From: Helianthus annuus
Lineage: Eukaryota; Streptophyta; Magnoliopsida; Asterales; Asteraceae
DNA length: 64,000 nt
NCBI RefSeq assembly: GCF_002127325.2
Contig: NC_035444.2
Span: 80,899,870-80,963,869, forward strand
Reading direction: 5' to 3'
Below are positions 26,107 through 38,036 of the stretch, in pieces. The position numbers and the translations under genes were made by a program. Under the pieces are notes generated by a model that was given only the letters and a program-made list of their open reading frames with translations, was not told the origin of the DNA and did not search any database. Position 1 is the stretch's first letter. The number at the start of each line of letters is the position of its first letter.

Positions 26107-26275
26107 ATACTACTACAAATGAATAAAAAACACTAAAGGTTTTAGCGGCGACATGTCGCCGCTATTGCTCCGTCGCTAAAAGGTTGTATGTCGCCGCTAA
26201 AGGAAGTACACTATTAGCGGCAAGATTGCATGTTCTAGCAACGACAATTGTCGTCGCTAAAAGTCAAAACCTGGG
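26107..26275. mobile_element. CACTA-like subterminal repeats
   Basis: Repeated, partly palindromic words TTTAGCGGCGACA, TGTCGCCGCTAAA and TGTCGTCGCTAAAA cluster behind a TACTACAAATGAA end, which loosely resembles the CACTACAAGAAA terminus of CACTA elements. The partner end was not found, so this is probably a fragment. Confidence 0.5.
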
Positions 26276-26518
26276 AAAAAAAATTTACCCAGCAATTCTG
26301 AGTTTTACCGAATACAATAACTTGCTATTCTTTCCGTTTTCCGCAGTCAAACAATACTTCAAACATAAAACACCGAGTTGTAAACATAAGACACCAAATT
26401 TTAAACATAAAACTATAACAAAAGTATTTTGTTTGGTTAAGTTAAAGTTTTGAAACCCTTAAATTCTAAGCAAATATATCATTAATCTACCTAGTCCGTG
26501 TCATTTTCGTTGCTTTTT
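26276..26518. other. Non-coding DNA, nothing recognised
   Basis: Contains a short triplication of AAACATAAAACACC-like words near 26358-26412. No gene. Confidence 0.45.
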
Positions 26519-26596
26519 TTATCCCTTCTTCTTATCCACAGCTCGGTAGAGTCGTTCCATGAATCTCGGGTCTTCAAACGAATCGTCAAAATAATC
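26519..26596 (-). pseudogene. Terminal-exon-like fragment, unknown protein
   Basis: On the minus strand a TTTCCTAG acceptor is followed by 25 codons in phase (DYFDDSFEDPRFMERLYR, then AVDKKKG) and a stop. A further coding-like piece (NGSSNPDDDAFKVVDAD) lies at about 27195-27262, but its donor phase does not fit this exon directly. I do not recognise the protein. It is most likely a captured or relic gene end. Confidence 0.3.
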
Positions 26597-27698
26597 CTAG
26601 GAAATAAAATATATATTATTAGCTGACCCATTTGAACACTTTTAACTGAGATATAAACCCAAGTTTTCTGATTAACTTACCAATGTCACGATTTAACACT
26701 TTAAGTTAAAACTCACTGATGTCGCAGATTAACTTTCCGAAAAACCGACACACTGGAAAGAAAAGAGGTAAACTATACCCATTGAAAACACTTAAAACTT
26801 GATCCTATATCATTAAAAAATGATAATGATATAAGCATTACACTCTTCCCTTTCTAGTTGAGTTAATAAGACATTATAACTAAAAATGAATATTATAAAT
26901 TGAAAATAATAGATTTTTTCCTTGTAAGTTTAGCACAGCAAAGATTAGCACACATTTGAATTATTTTGTGATTGAACTGGAATACTCATATTAGTGATTT
27001 AAATAGGCCTTACCAAAACTTTTTTTAATTATTTTGTGTTATAAAATCCTTATAAAACAGAATTAACAACGAAAGATGGATATCATTTTTATAGTTTTCA
27101 AATCTTCTTCCTCATTATCCTACTCCCTACAGCAAGGTAAACATTGGAACATATGTACAGGCATCAACAGATAAAACAATAATATACAATAAAACCAATA
27201 CCTTTTAATCTTTTCCGTATCCGCATCTACAACTTTAAAAGCATCATCGTCTGGGTTTGAACTTCCATTGATGAAACAAAAAACACTTTTTTAGCAATAG
27301 ATGAACGCTAAAAATTGAGATGAGAAGCAGTGGTGGCCGGATTTGGTGGTGCCGGAGATAGATGGTGGAACACGGTGATGGTGGGTTGGTGTATTCTTGC
27401 GTTTGCCGGACACCCGATCTAACCAAATAGCGAACATGCAACAGAAAAGGGCTTACCGAAGTTGATCGAAACCCTAACCGCTTGACAGCCGTCTATGCAT
27501 CCGATCAAACATACCTCGTCGCTCTCCATCATAAACCATGTTCGCCGCCATAAAAAACTACCGCCACGAAAATCAAACAATCACAAACCCTAGTTTGTGC
27601 CACCAAAGACTGCCGGTCTGCCACCACCATAGTTATCAAAACACCATCGTCGTCTAGTGTTGTTGACACTGACAGACTGGTGGAACCATTGTCATCAG
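26597..27698. other. Degenerate DNA with minus-strand coding-like patches
   Basis: The sequence around 27195-27540 is GC-richer and has gene-leader-like words on the minus strand (for example GTTAGGGTTTCG near 27464-27480). Frames are interrupted and no complete exon chain could be built. Confidence 0.35.
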
Positions 27699-28977
27699 TA
27701 GAGGCGGACCTAATGTAATACCGGCCATAGCACGGGCTACGGCTCAACTTTGTATCGGTAGTGTAAAATTTCATTTTGGTTTTTGATTTTTTATACAAAG
27801 GACACCCCTAAACAACTACGATGACACCCCTAAAAAATTTTAAGACCAAATTGCAGTTGTAAATAATAAGCCCGAATCAGTTTATATAGCCCAACCAATT
27901 GTTATTAAAGACGAGTTATGAAGTGCTTACATTCAATAATGAAGATTGTAAATAATAAGCCCAACCAATTGTTATTGAAGCCCAGTTATAATGTTATATG
28001 TTAGCCCAAACTAGTTATAATGTTATATGTTAAATAACTCGAGTTTGTTTTTTATATGCATCTGATGGGAGATATATTAAGCACACAAATGTTCTTTCAA
28101 AACACCTTCAACAAAAAGGTAAAGATTTAATAGAAGCGGCCAATTTGATAAATGGTATAAAACAAGCATTAAATGCTTTAAGGCAAAATGGGTTTGAGCC
28201 GATGTTGAAAAAAATGACTTTCTTTTGTAAAAAATACAACATTACAATGTTGGACATGACGGAAAATTTTGGTAATCCAAGAAACCGAAAGAATCTTATT
28301 ACAAATCGACATCATGTTGAAGTTGACATGTTTAATGAGGTTTTGGACATGCGGATTCAAGAATTAGGTAATTGATTTAGTGAGCTAACAACTAGTTTGA
28401 TAAAAAAATATGTCTTGTTTAAATCCTTGTAACGGTTTTTCTAAGTTTGTCCCATCGAAGATATTGGCGTTTGCTAAGATGTACCCGGATTATTTTACTA
28501 CACAAGAAATAGGGACTCTTTTGGGTGATATTGAGTCATTTCGTCACACTATAAGCGATGATAATTTTGCAAACTTGAACGTAAGTGATCTTACGAGTGT
28601 TATGGTTGAAACGGGAACGTATAGTTCTTGTCCTTCAGTTTATCGGGTAGTGAAGCTAGCTTTGCTTTTAGCGCTTGCAACCGCAACCGTTGAAAGATGT
28701 TTTTCGAAATTGAAGCTTGTCAAGACGGATTTACGCAATCAAATGGGCCCGGAATGTTTGAACAATGTTATGGTTTGTGCGGTCGAAAAGGATTTTTTAC
28801 ATGAAGTAAAAGACGACGATGTGATGGAACGATTTCAAGCTTTGAAAAACAGAATAGGACAAATCTATTTGGTATTTTTTTTACTTTATTTCTTTATTGT
28901 CGTTTTTTTAGTATTGTATGATTGCACGGTGAAAATTTTTTTTGGGATACCCCTGAGTTAATGTTCTAGTTCCGCCA
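27699..28977 (+). mobile_element. hAT element remnant
   Basis: Ends TAGAGGCGGACCTA and, inverted, TGGCGGAACTAG are flanked by CATCAG on both sides (27693-27698 and 28978-28983). The interior holds the C-terminal part of a hAT transposase. At 1.28 kb it is far shorter than an autonomous hAT, so it is internally deleted as well as mutated. Confidence 0.6.
28100..28960 (+). pseudogene. hAT transposase C-terminal part, broken
   Basis: Two frames together show the ZMYM1/TTF-type hAT family: ALNALRQNGFEPMLKK, then HHVEVDMFNEVLD, and finally the dimerisation motif LALLLALATATVERCFS with LKLVKTDLRNQMG. A TGA at 28373-28375 interrupts IQELGN. An indel in the following A-run moves the rest into the frame starting at 28410. 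The last 30 codons of that frame read into non-coding DNA. The N-terminal zinc finger and most catalytic residues are missing. Confidence 0.75.
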
Positions 28978-28983
28978 CATCAG

Positions 28984-29269
28984 CCCCCTCTCTCTGTCTC
29001 TCAACGCACACTCTCTCTGTGTGAAAGTCCTCATCTTTCTCTCTCTAACCGCGGTTGTGGCCGTGGTCTCTCTTTTGACAAGCTTTTAAACCTATTAAAC
29101 AACGAAATTACAAAATTGCCATTTTACTGTTCAAAGCGTAGATTTATTAATATAGGATAATAGATATGAAATGTTTGACTAAAATATTTAAACTAGACCA
29201 AACAGTTTGATTTATAACTTAAAAAAAGAAAAATGTTTTAAAAACATATATTATGACAAACAAATTTAT
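28984..29269. other. Spacer between hAT and pogo remnants
   Basis: A (CT)-rich patch near 28985-29045 is followed by A/T-rich DNA holding the proposed Helitron 5' end at 29164. Confidence 0.45.
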
Positions 29270-30473
29270 CAGTAAAACCTCAAATGTTGAGACAGAGATA
29301 CTTTATTAATTTAGTGTGATATTGTTATATCGATAAATTAATAAATTATTAATTTAAAGAGTTGGTTTATATTCGTGAGCAACTCTCAAATTAATGCATC
29401 GATCTTCAAAATTTTCATGTTCGTTCACTTTACCTATTTGAATAAAACATAAACAAGGACCTCCAAAATTCTCATGTACATTTACACATTAATGAACTTG
29501 TCAAGTTTAGTTTACATAGATCTAGACCGATCACTATAAAATGTCTAATGATAAATTTTAAAATCACATCAACTATGATTTCTAAACTAAAAGGTGTAAA
29601 AAAATCAACGATGACCAATCAACAACGAAAACTGTTATGTGAGTATAAAAGATATCACCAAGGATGGACTCAACCAGATTTGGTGCAATGGTGGGTTGAC
29701 AAAACTTTTGATTTGAAAGTTAGTCAAGGAACGTTGTTTGCAAAGCCACATTGTATCATTGGTAAGTATGCAAAGCCACGTTGTTTTAAGAATGTCAACA
29801 TGAATAGTCTAGATTATGAATACCGTGCCAACAAAAGAGCATGGATGACTTGGTTGCTTTTTGAAGAATATGTATCAAATGCACGGTCGAAAAATTCTCT
29901 TGGTAGTGGATAATTCAAGGGTTGCAAAACATCGAGTTGTTTTTTCTACCGCCAAACATGACTTCAAAATTGTTGGATTATCCAGGTGAAAATAATGAAT
30001 ATTACGAGGTTCAAAGCATTGAAGAAATTATGGCGGATGCCGTTCAAAATCCGGTTGATGGGAAGTTGATGATGATTCAGTATCTTTGGAACCGGTAACT
30101 CGGAAAGTAGCATTGCAAACGGCAACAACTCTTCACAACTTTTTGTTACAATACGAGAATACAATGCCTCAACTCTTAAGTGCAATGTGGAGATTTAAAG
30201 AGGAACTCAATATAGATTTGAAGTTCACAAAAAAATAGGTGACTATAGGTTCATTTTTTACTAGTCCTAGAATTTTGGAACATTTTAATAATTATTAATT
30301 TATAGTTTCGCTGGGACCAATATATTTACATTAGGATTTCAAAAAAAAATATTATCTTATTATTTTATCGACTGGGGTCCAATTTTGTACTGGTCCCTAG
30401 TTGGGACCGGGCAAATTATTAATTTTATCAAGGTTATTAATTTATCGAGTATTAAATTATAGAGGTCTTACTG
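29270..30473 (+). mobile_element. pogo-like (Tc1/mariner) element remnant
   Basis: Ends CAGTAAAACCTC and, inverted, CAGTAAGACCTC are followed inward on both sides by TCGATAAATTAATA-type words, the layout of plant pogo/Emigrant-like elements. TA follows the right end; at the left TA is one base away. The interior holds pieces of a CENP-B/Tigger-type transposase. Confidence 0.75.
29548..30238 (+). pseudogene. pogo/Tigger transposase fragments
   Basis: The first frame (29548-29913) carries the CENP-B-type DNA-binding region (TNQQRKLLCEYK, WTQPDLVQWW, LKVSQGTL). The next piece, one frame over, shows KILLVVDN (second Asp of the DDE site), then LPPNMTSKL in another frame. The C-terminal tail (YPGENNEY, VTRKVALQTATTLHNFLLQY, FKEELNIDLKF) follows after further shifts and a stop near 30238. 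Much of the DDE core between DNA-binding domain and second Asp is deleted. Confidence 0.75.
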
Positions 30474-30475
30474 TA

Positions 30476-31172
30476 TTTTTGAAGCCTTGTTTCCACCATC
30501 TCTTTTACATTAAGGTTTCAATATCTTCTTCTCATTGCTCCCCTAACATATGGTAAAAAAAAATTCTTTGAAACTTTACACAAAGTTATTAAATAAATCT
30601 TGAATTCACATTATACCTACACACATTGAAACAAAGCTTATATTGTGTGTGAATGACATGATTTCAGTACAATGAAAGTGAAATAAAGGTTTGTATTCGT
30701 ACTGATGATCGATTCATTCTCCATTTGCACATTAAACTCCATTGAATCTGGTGATGTGTGTGAACACAGTGAAGAGGAAGAAGATGACATTGTATGTGTT
30801 AGTCGAGGGTGTTAGAGAGTGAATGAGAGAAAATAAGGGAGATATAAGGTGGTCAACAAGATTCGTGCGTGAAATTATATCCTTACCCTAAAATTAACAG
30901 TCAAACTAACAATTGACTAATTGTTGAGGCATGTGACCATGAAATACCACGTCAGAGTTTCAGAGGACAAAAACTGAAAGAGAGAAGTCAGAGAATAGTC
31001 CGAACCAAACCTCAAGGAAGTAAATTGCAATTTACTCTTAAAAAAAGGTAAACTTTAGTTATACTCTCAACTCTAATCAAACAAATATATTTACAAAAGT
31101 ACAAATTCCTAACAAAATAAAGCATGCTAACTAAGCTAACACCATTTTACGAAATATCAATATATATTATGA
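30476..31172. other. Intergenic DNA, nothing recognised
   Basis: No supported ORF. A leader-like GA-rich patch lies at 30760-30850. Its composition resembles plant promoter DNA, but no gene follows. Confidence 0.45.
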
Positions 31173-32469
31173 TCTATATATTAAAAAGGTAACCCAATGA
31201 ATAGTAACTACTATATATTATCTATATATTAAAAAGGTAACCCAATGAATAGTAATTACTATATATTAAAGGGTAATACATTTTTTTCCTTTTTTAGGTT
31301 TGTATTGAATTGCAATGGATACCCTTTAACTTCAATAATTACAGTCACATTTATTTATTTGTAAAACCTGTTACACCATACGTCCTTTGACCCTAACCAA
31401 GGCTTTACCTTGGTCAATGGATCACCCCATCAATTCAACATAGCAGTTTACATGAAATACATTTGATTATCTCTTAAATCTCTCGCTAACCATGTTCTTA
31501 TTGTATTTTAAAACTATAACACTCCATTTACATTTAGTTCAGTTACAGGCTTTCGAAACTATGATTTATGATTTTCTATTTTAGTCATACCACTTATTTT
31601 TATTTATGTACAAATAATTTTTTTATTCAAAATTTAACAGGTCAAATGTAATGGAAAAAGCAACCCAATGAAAAGCAACTATCATATATTAAAGGGTAAT
31701 TATCTATATATTAAAAAGGTAACCCAATGAATAGTAACTATTATATATTAAAGGGTAAATTACATTTTTTTCCTTCTTAGGTTTGTATTGAATTGCAATG
31801 CATACCCTTTAACTTCAATAATTACTGTCACATTTATTTATTTGTAAAACCTGTTACACCCTACGTCCTTTGACCCTAACCAAGGCTTTACCTTGGTCAA
31901 TGGATCACCCCATTAATTCAACATAGCGGTTTACATGAAATACATTTGATTATTTCTTAAATCTCTCGCTAACCATGTTCTTATTGTATTTTAAAACTAA
32001 AACACTCCATTTACATTTAGTTCAGTTACAGGCTTTCGAAACTATGATTAATGATTTTCTATTTTAGTCATACCACTTATTTTTATTTATGTACAAATAA
32101 TTTTTTATTTAAAATTTAACGGGTCAAATGTAATGGAAAAAAGCAACCCATTGAAAAGCAACTATCATATATTGAAGGGTAAATTACACTTTTCGTCTTT
32201 TAGGTTTGTATCGATTTGCAATGGATACCCTTTAACTTCAATAATTACAGTCACAATTCTTTATTTGTAAAACATATTACACCCTACGTCCTTTGACCCT
32301 AACCAAGGCTTTACCTTTGTCAATGGATCACCCCATTAATTCAACATAGCGATTTACATGAAGTACATTTGATTATTTCTTAAATCTCTCGCTAACCATG
32401 TTCTTATTGTATTTTAAAACTAAAACTCTCCATTTACATTTAATTTAGTTCAGGCCTTTGAAGAAGACA
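31173..32469 (+). repeat. Three tandem copies of a 0.42-0.48-kb unit with Helitron-like starts
   Basis: TCTATATATTAAAAAGGTAA occurs at 31173, 31221 and 31703. The body (from AGGTTTGTATTGAATTGC; ending near ATTTTAGTCATACCACTT) occurs three times, beginning near 31298, 31781 and 32202. The TC-start and A/T-rich run resemble Helitron 5' ends, but no 3' hairpin is present. The third copy is cut off by element G's LTR at 32470. Confidence 0.8.
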
Positions 32470-34492
32470 TGTCACACCCCAACTGATGGCGGAAACATCG
32501 GGGCATGGCACTGAGCGAAACAGATTATTCAGAAGTTTCCATAACAACTATATTTACCAAATATTTAAAAGCAACATGTCCCATACCATGTCATATAAGA
32601 TAAAACAATTATTACAGAAAAGATCTAGTCAAATTATTCTGTTCCGATAACTCGGGTTTCATTAGTACAGACAACTATTTGTTGGTTTCTAGGGCTCTTT
32701 CCTAGCCTTGATTTCCAAGCAAATAGACATCCTAAGCACCTGTCACATACGTTAAAATAAAAGTCAATACACATAGTGTAAAGGTGAGCATACAAGTTTG
32801 ATAATAGCATATAGAGTTCGAAATAGTTTACGCATAACCAACACGTACACTGAGTAAAACGAAGCATGTTAGTTATCGACATAAACCTATCGATACCAAT
32901 GACTGCGGGTTGACTGCCCAAGGCAGTTCGTAATACATGATCACCACTGTAATCCATGCAAATAATTGTCCTTAACAACCCCCGAGTGAACGGGTGCTGA
33001 GTCCAAACTATAGTACTATCGTTGCTAAGGCAGGTAGACAACATTCCATGTGTAAACATAACAAACAAGCATTCATTAAGTCACGTATAACATGCGGTAA
33101 CGGTTAGCGTTGAAAGTATTGTGTAGTGTGTTCGATGTGATTTAGAATAAGTAACGTATGTAACACCCAAAAGTGCGTAAAGCAAAAAAGGGATCGAGTA
33201 TACTCACAGTGATTGATGGATTGAAGGGAGCGCTAGAGAGTAAGGTTAGCCTGAACAGATCGATAGCTTAACGATAAGTGACGCACAAAACGATACAAGT
33301 GTTAATGGGTCGAACAGCTGGTCGATCGAATGGTAGTCCGATCAGACAGCTGATCGTGCAAGTGACAGTCCGTTCGGACGGCTGTCCGGTCGGATGGTCG
33401 TTCGAGTGGATTGGTTCTTCCTTAGGAAAGATGTGTTTGTGTATGATGGTTTGACTTTTGAAGTTTTTGTTGTAGCATTTTAAAACATTGAAGTATACCT
33501 ACCTTTCAGGTCGGTCGATCAACGGTCGGTCGATCGAACGGTCGTTCGATCGGCCGGCAACCCGTTTGGTTGGGCACCTCAGTGAGAACAAATTCACAGC
33601 AGGTTGTCACTCGATCGGACAGCGGTTCGATCGGGTGGTGTTCCTAGTGCATTGAACATGTTGAAAATTGTTTAAGTGCTGAAGTTTAATTGTCACATGT
33701 TCGAGCGGTTAGCCCGATCGGATGGTAGTTCGATCGGACAACAACTCGTTCAACGATCAGACTTCAAATGTCGGTGAATAATTTAAGTGTGGGACCCAAG
33801 GTGCAAGTCGTTCGGTTTGGCCAGTCGTTCGAACTGGCTGTTCGATCGGACAGCAGTCCGATCGGACGGCACTCCGTCCTGGTCGACCTGTTCGTCTTAC
33901 ACTTGGTTGTTTTGATTGTTTGTCGTTTTATCGAGACGTTTTGATAACGTGCTAACCAACAGAACCTCATCCTTAGCCTTAGTGACCCGACCGAACAGGA
34001 ATCACCCAAGCTCAGTCAGTCCACCGGTTCAAGACGATTGTTCTCGATTAACCCGGAATCGGTAGCCTCATAGATAGAATCCAGATCTTGAACCAACACA
34101 ACCACAAGAATGAGTAGTAAGTCGGCACAAGTTCCGATTCTATCGGTTTTTAGTGCATTGAGTGTAAAAGAGTTGAAAGAAAGTTGGAAAACCATCTTTC
34201 AATCCTTTTTATTGTGAATATGTTTAGATCTATGAATGACCTTTGTTAGTTTATGTGGAAATCGGTTAGATCTAAGTTGTTCTTGGTGGATTGAGGCCAA
34301 AACATGAAGTTCTTCAAGAACACATGATGACGTCATCCTAGAACACCTTGAATCTTGATGATTTCACGGTTAAAAGTTAAGATTCAAAAGATAGAAAGGT
34401 GTAGGAGTGTGTGTAGATTAAGGAAGTACAAGATTTAGGACGAGATCTTACCAGAATCGAGAGAAATCTGAAAAAAAAGTGAGGGGAGCGAG
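32470..34492 (-). repeat. Element G LTR, first part (interrupted by A)
   Basis: The + strand begins TGTCACACCCCAACTGATGG, the minus-oriented end of the same LTR family as element A. It aligns in reverse complement with A's LTR until 34492, where A begins. The alignment resumes at 50464. The base run GCGAG before A (34488-34492) is A's target duplication. ORFs in this stretch are LTR sequence. Confidence 0.85.
33300..33900. repeat. CGATCG-type palindrome array in G LTR
   Basis: Many copies of CGATCGG, CGATCGA and variants are embedded in gatcggacNgc-like context. Adjacent copies are typically 16 bp apart start to start, for example around 33508-33555, 33706-33740 and 33840-33880. Confidence 0.8.
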
Positions 34493-35084
34493 TGTAACAC
34501 CCCGTGTTTTCGAATGTCAAAGTCAAAGTCAAAGTCCAAGTCAACTTTGACTTTCTTTGACTGTAGATAGTCTATTTTATGTTTTAGTTGTATTCTGTGG
34601 AGTAAGTGTTGTAATCAGCAAGAATCGAAGTAATCGAATGTTTTAACGCGAACCGATCTACGACTGTGAATAGTAGGAAGTAACAATGCGATAAAGTTAA
34701 CTAATCAGTAATCAAACCGATCCAACAATCAGCGAACTCGAGACTCAAATTATGCAAATTTTGGGTATTGTTATACGAGTGTGTGTGTGCCTTATGTGTT
34801 ACTTGTGCGTGTCTACTTTATGTTTTTGGTGTGGAATTCAAGCGAATCAATCGAAAATCGAATTGAAACTCGAAAGGCAATCGAACTCAATCGAAACCGA
34901 CAACGAAACGCGAAAAGTAGATGCTTGTATGTAGATATAGTGGTTGGGACTGAAAGTGATTTGACTAGAAACTCTATCGTATTCATATCAGCGTCCATCG
35001 AAATCGAAACGTCGAAAATCGTCGCAAGATACTCAAAGTGTGTCGCGGATCGAACAGGAGGCATCCTAATCGAACAGGAAGCAT

Positions 35085-36415
35085 CTTGCCAGCTGATCGA
35101 GCAGCCCACTCGATCGGAGCCCCTGGCCGATCGGCTGCCACTTTCCTCTTTTGGAAGCCTATAAATAGGGCTGTCCTTGTCTTCATTTCCACTTTTGGAA
35201 AGTTCTGACCGGCCAGCTCCTATTCTTCACCTTTTCTCAGATTTCTCTCAATCCCGGTAAGTCCTCACTCTAATTCTCGTACGTTCTTGATCATTACATG
35301 ATTCTACACCTCTCTATCTTTCAAAACTTGGATTCTAATCGTGAAATCACCAAGATTTAGGTGTCCTTGGGTGATGTCATCATGGTGTTCTTGAAGAACA
35401 TCATGTTTTGGCCTCATTCAACTATGAATAGCTTAGATCTAACCGATTTCCACATAAACAAGTTAAGATCTCTCAAAGATCTAAACATCCACAAGTTGTG
35501 AAGGATTGAAAGAAGGAATCCCAACTTTCTTTCAACTCTTTTACACTCAATGCTTTCAACCCGATAGAAACGGAGCTTAAACCGGCTAACTAATCACTCT
35601 AACAGTTAGGAAGGTTCAAGATTCGGATTCTATCTATGAGGTTCACCGACGATGGGTTAAACTCTAAGCCGACGTTCCGAACCGCCCAACGGACGGGCTT
35701 GGGTGATTCCTGTCCGAGCCGGAGAGACGGGTAAGAACGAAGGTATCATAGTTCAACTCGTTATCTAACTACCTCGATATAATGACAAGTAACCAAACAG
35801 CCAAGTGTTAGACGAAAGGCCGACCAAGTCAGACTTGCTGGCCGAATGGCTAGGCTGTTCAAACAGCCCAGCCGATCGGACACACTAGCCGATCGACCGG
35901 GCCAGCCGATCGGCTAGCACATGGCGTCCCACTTTTCAAACTTTTGGGGTATAGTATTGACGAAGTAGTGTTTGATCGAATATGTCCCTCGATTTGTAAA
36001 CATTACTGTTCGGATCATGAGATACTATGCTTCAACACTTAGTCGATTTTACAACTCGTTCGTGGTTAGAATGCCACCCGATCGAACATACCGTCCGATC
36101 GAGTGACATTCGGCTGAGAACTAATTCTGAAGTTCCTAGCCGATCAAGTGAGCTAGCCGATCGAACGAACCGTTCGATCGACCAACTTGAAAGGTAAGAA
36201 CGCTTCAGTGTTCTCAAATACTGCAACGAAAACTTCGAAAGTTCAAATCCCCAAACACAAACACACCAGAGGAAGAAACAATCCACTCGAATGGCCCAGC
36301 CGATCGAGCCAACCGGCCGATCGAACAAGACTGTTCAACCGGACAGATCAGCCGACCGAACAGCCCGTTCGATCGAACCTGCCGTTCGATCGACCAGCCT
36401 ATTCGATCCACCTAC
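35085..36415. repeat. CGATCG-type palindrome array in A LTR
   Basis: CGATCGG/CGATCGA heptamers recur with 10-nt spacers (17 bp start to start), in runs of two or three: 35110-35145, 35870-35920, 36070-36105, 36140-36185, 36295-36330 and 36365-36410. The same sites are present in the A' LTR. Confidence 0.85.
35160..35167 (+). promoter_or_regulatory. TATA box of A LTR
   Basis: TATAAATA with GC-rich flanks, 667 bp into the LTR and just downstream of a CGATCG pair. An identical box is at 54533-54540 in the A' LTR. It probably sets the U3/R boundary about 30 bp downstream. Confidence 0.65.
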
Positions 36416-36901
36416 ACCTGTTTACATTTCCGTGTTACTTATCGTTATGCTATCGAACTATTCGGGCTAATCATACACTCAGTGCTCCCTTCAATCCACA
36501 ATCAATCACTGTGAGTATACTCGATCCCTTTTCGCTTTTAGCACTTTTGGGTGTTTCGTACGTTATCTATCAAATCACAATCAAACACAAACTATTTGAA
36601 CGCTAACCAATTGCATTGTGCTATTTGACTAAATGAATGCTGTTTATTATGTTTACACGTGGAGTGCTATCTACCTGCCTTAGCAACATAGTACTATAGT
36701 TTGGACTCAGCACCCGTTCACACGGGGGTTGTTAAGGACAAACACTTGCATGGATTACGGTGGTAGTCATGTATTGCGAACCGTCTCGGACGGTCAACCC
36801 GCAGTCGTTGGTACCGATGGTCCCATGTCGATAATTAACATGCATCGTTTTCCTCTGTGTACGTGCCTGGTTATGCGTAAACTATTCAACTCTATATGCT
36901 A

Positions 36902-38036
36902 AGGAATGAGTTGGAATGAAACCAAGCACTCCTATTTATAGGCTGAACAGAAGGCTGGGCACGGCCCCGTGTCCGCTGGACACGCCCCCGTGCCCGTCTG
37001 ACACTCTCTCTCTTCATTAATTGTAATTCGCAATTACAATTAATGCGCCTGCTGTACTTTCGCCACGCCCCCGTGCTCACTGGACACGGCCCCGTGGTGG
37101 GCAATAGAAGCTTCTACAGGTTTGTCTTTTCTGCTGCTTCTTGGGCACGGCCCCGTGCTGGCTGAGCACGGGGCGTGTTCAGTCTTCTGTTTTCTCTTCT
37201 TTGCTTGGGAGGATGCCGTTGAGGGTTCGGGCAATCTACTTTTGTTCCTTTTCTTGTATTTATGCTAGAATTAGCTGTCTTTTTGCTTCTTTTGTGTATT
37301 TGAGCTCATTTCATCCTGAAAATACAAAAGGAAGACAAAAACACTCTTTTTCCAACATTAGTACTTAAAAAGGGTTTGTTTTATGCCTCATTTGATGTAA
37401 TTTATATGTTGCATTTTACACACATCAAATACCCCCACACTTGAACTTTTGCTTGTCCTCAAGCAAAACTCTTTAAATGTGGCTTACACTCCCAAATAGA
37501 ATGGGTAGAAGAGAAGGTTTTTGGCTTGTCATAGAGTGTCGGGAATCCAAGATCTTTTTGGGTTTTATTTTTATTTATTTACAATCCTATTCGTTATGAT
37601 TTATTTAGAACGTTTCATAAGATAAATTACTTATTTGGGCATAACATGCCTTTTTAAAATTTCATTTATATACAAGTTCACATACCTCACGGGAGAAATC
37701 ACTCAACACTCGGCCGAAGGTGTATTTTTTTTAGTGAATCACTCGAGAGCGGCATGGAACTTACGCCTACCATAGGCTTGCCAAGCAATCAATCCTCCTC
37801 CTTTTTAACTTTATACCTTTGTAAATATCAAGAGGACTTTTTGGGCGAAGGGTTAGGCTTGGGCTAAAGGTGGGTGGTTGGGTTAGTGGTTAGTAAAAGG
37901 GCGAAAAGCGTAAAAGCGTCGGCTTTCGTAAAACACTTTGTTCTTAGTGATTTTTTTTGAAGTATTTCTCCAAACAAGCTTTTGTTCTCATAGCTTTGTT
38001 TGTTTTTAACTTCATAGCTTTTGTTCTCATAGCTTT
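36902..38036 (-). mobile_element. Element B fragment inside A 5' LTR
   Basis: About 530 bp of B's LTR, B's polypurine tract (near 37431-37450) and about 570 bp of B internal DNA, matching 56275-57385. The left junction (TATGCTA|AGG) is the same as in the A' LTR. The right junction has a filler copy of GCTTTTGTTCTCATAGCTTT, present twice (37977 and 38018 regions). Confidence 0.85.

Larger units (their letters stand above)
24654..29164 (-). mobile_element. Candidate large non-autonomous Helitron with cargo
   Basis: On the minus strand, TCTATTATCCTATATTAAT preceded by A (29164 downward) could be the 5' end. CGCGCAACGCGCG then TTGGGAATAATCCTAG followed by T (down to 24654) could be the hairpin and CTRR 3' end. 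Between them lie exon-like fragments and several younger elements. The two ends are 4.5 kb apart and may belong to different elements; no Rep/helicase is seen. Confidence 0.4.

Noticed and set aside
36187..36606. 139-codon + strand frame, repeated at 55560-55979
   Set aside because: Both are in A-family LTRs, and the coding potential comes from the CGATCG array. Their near identity reflects LTR copying, not protein conservation.
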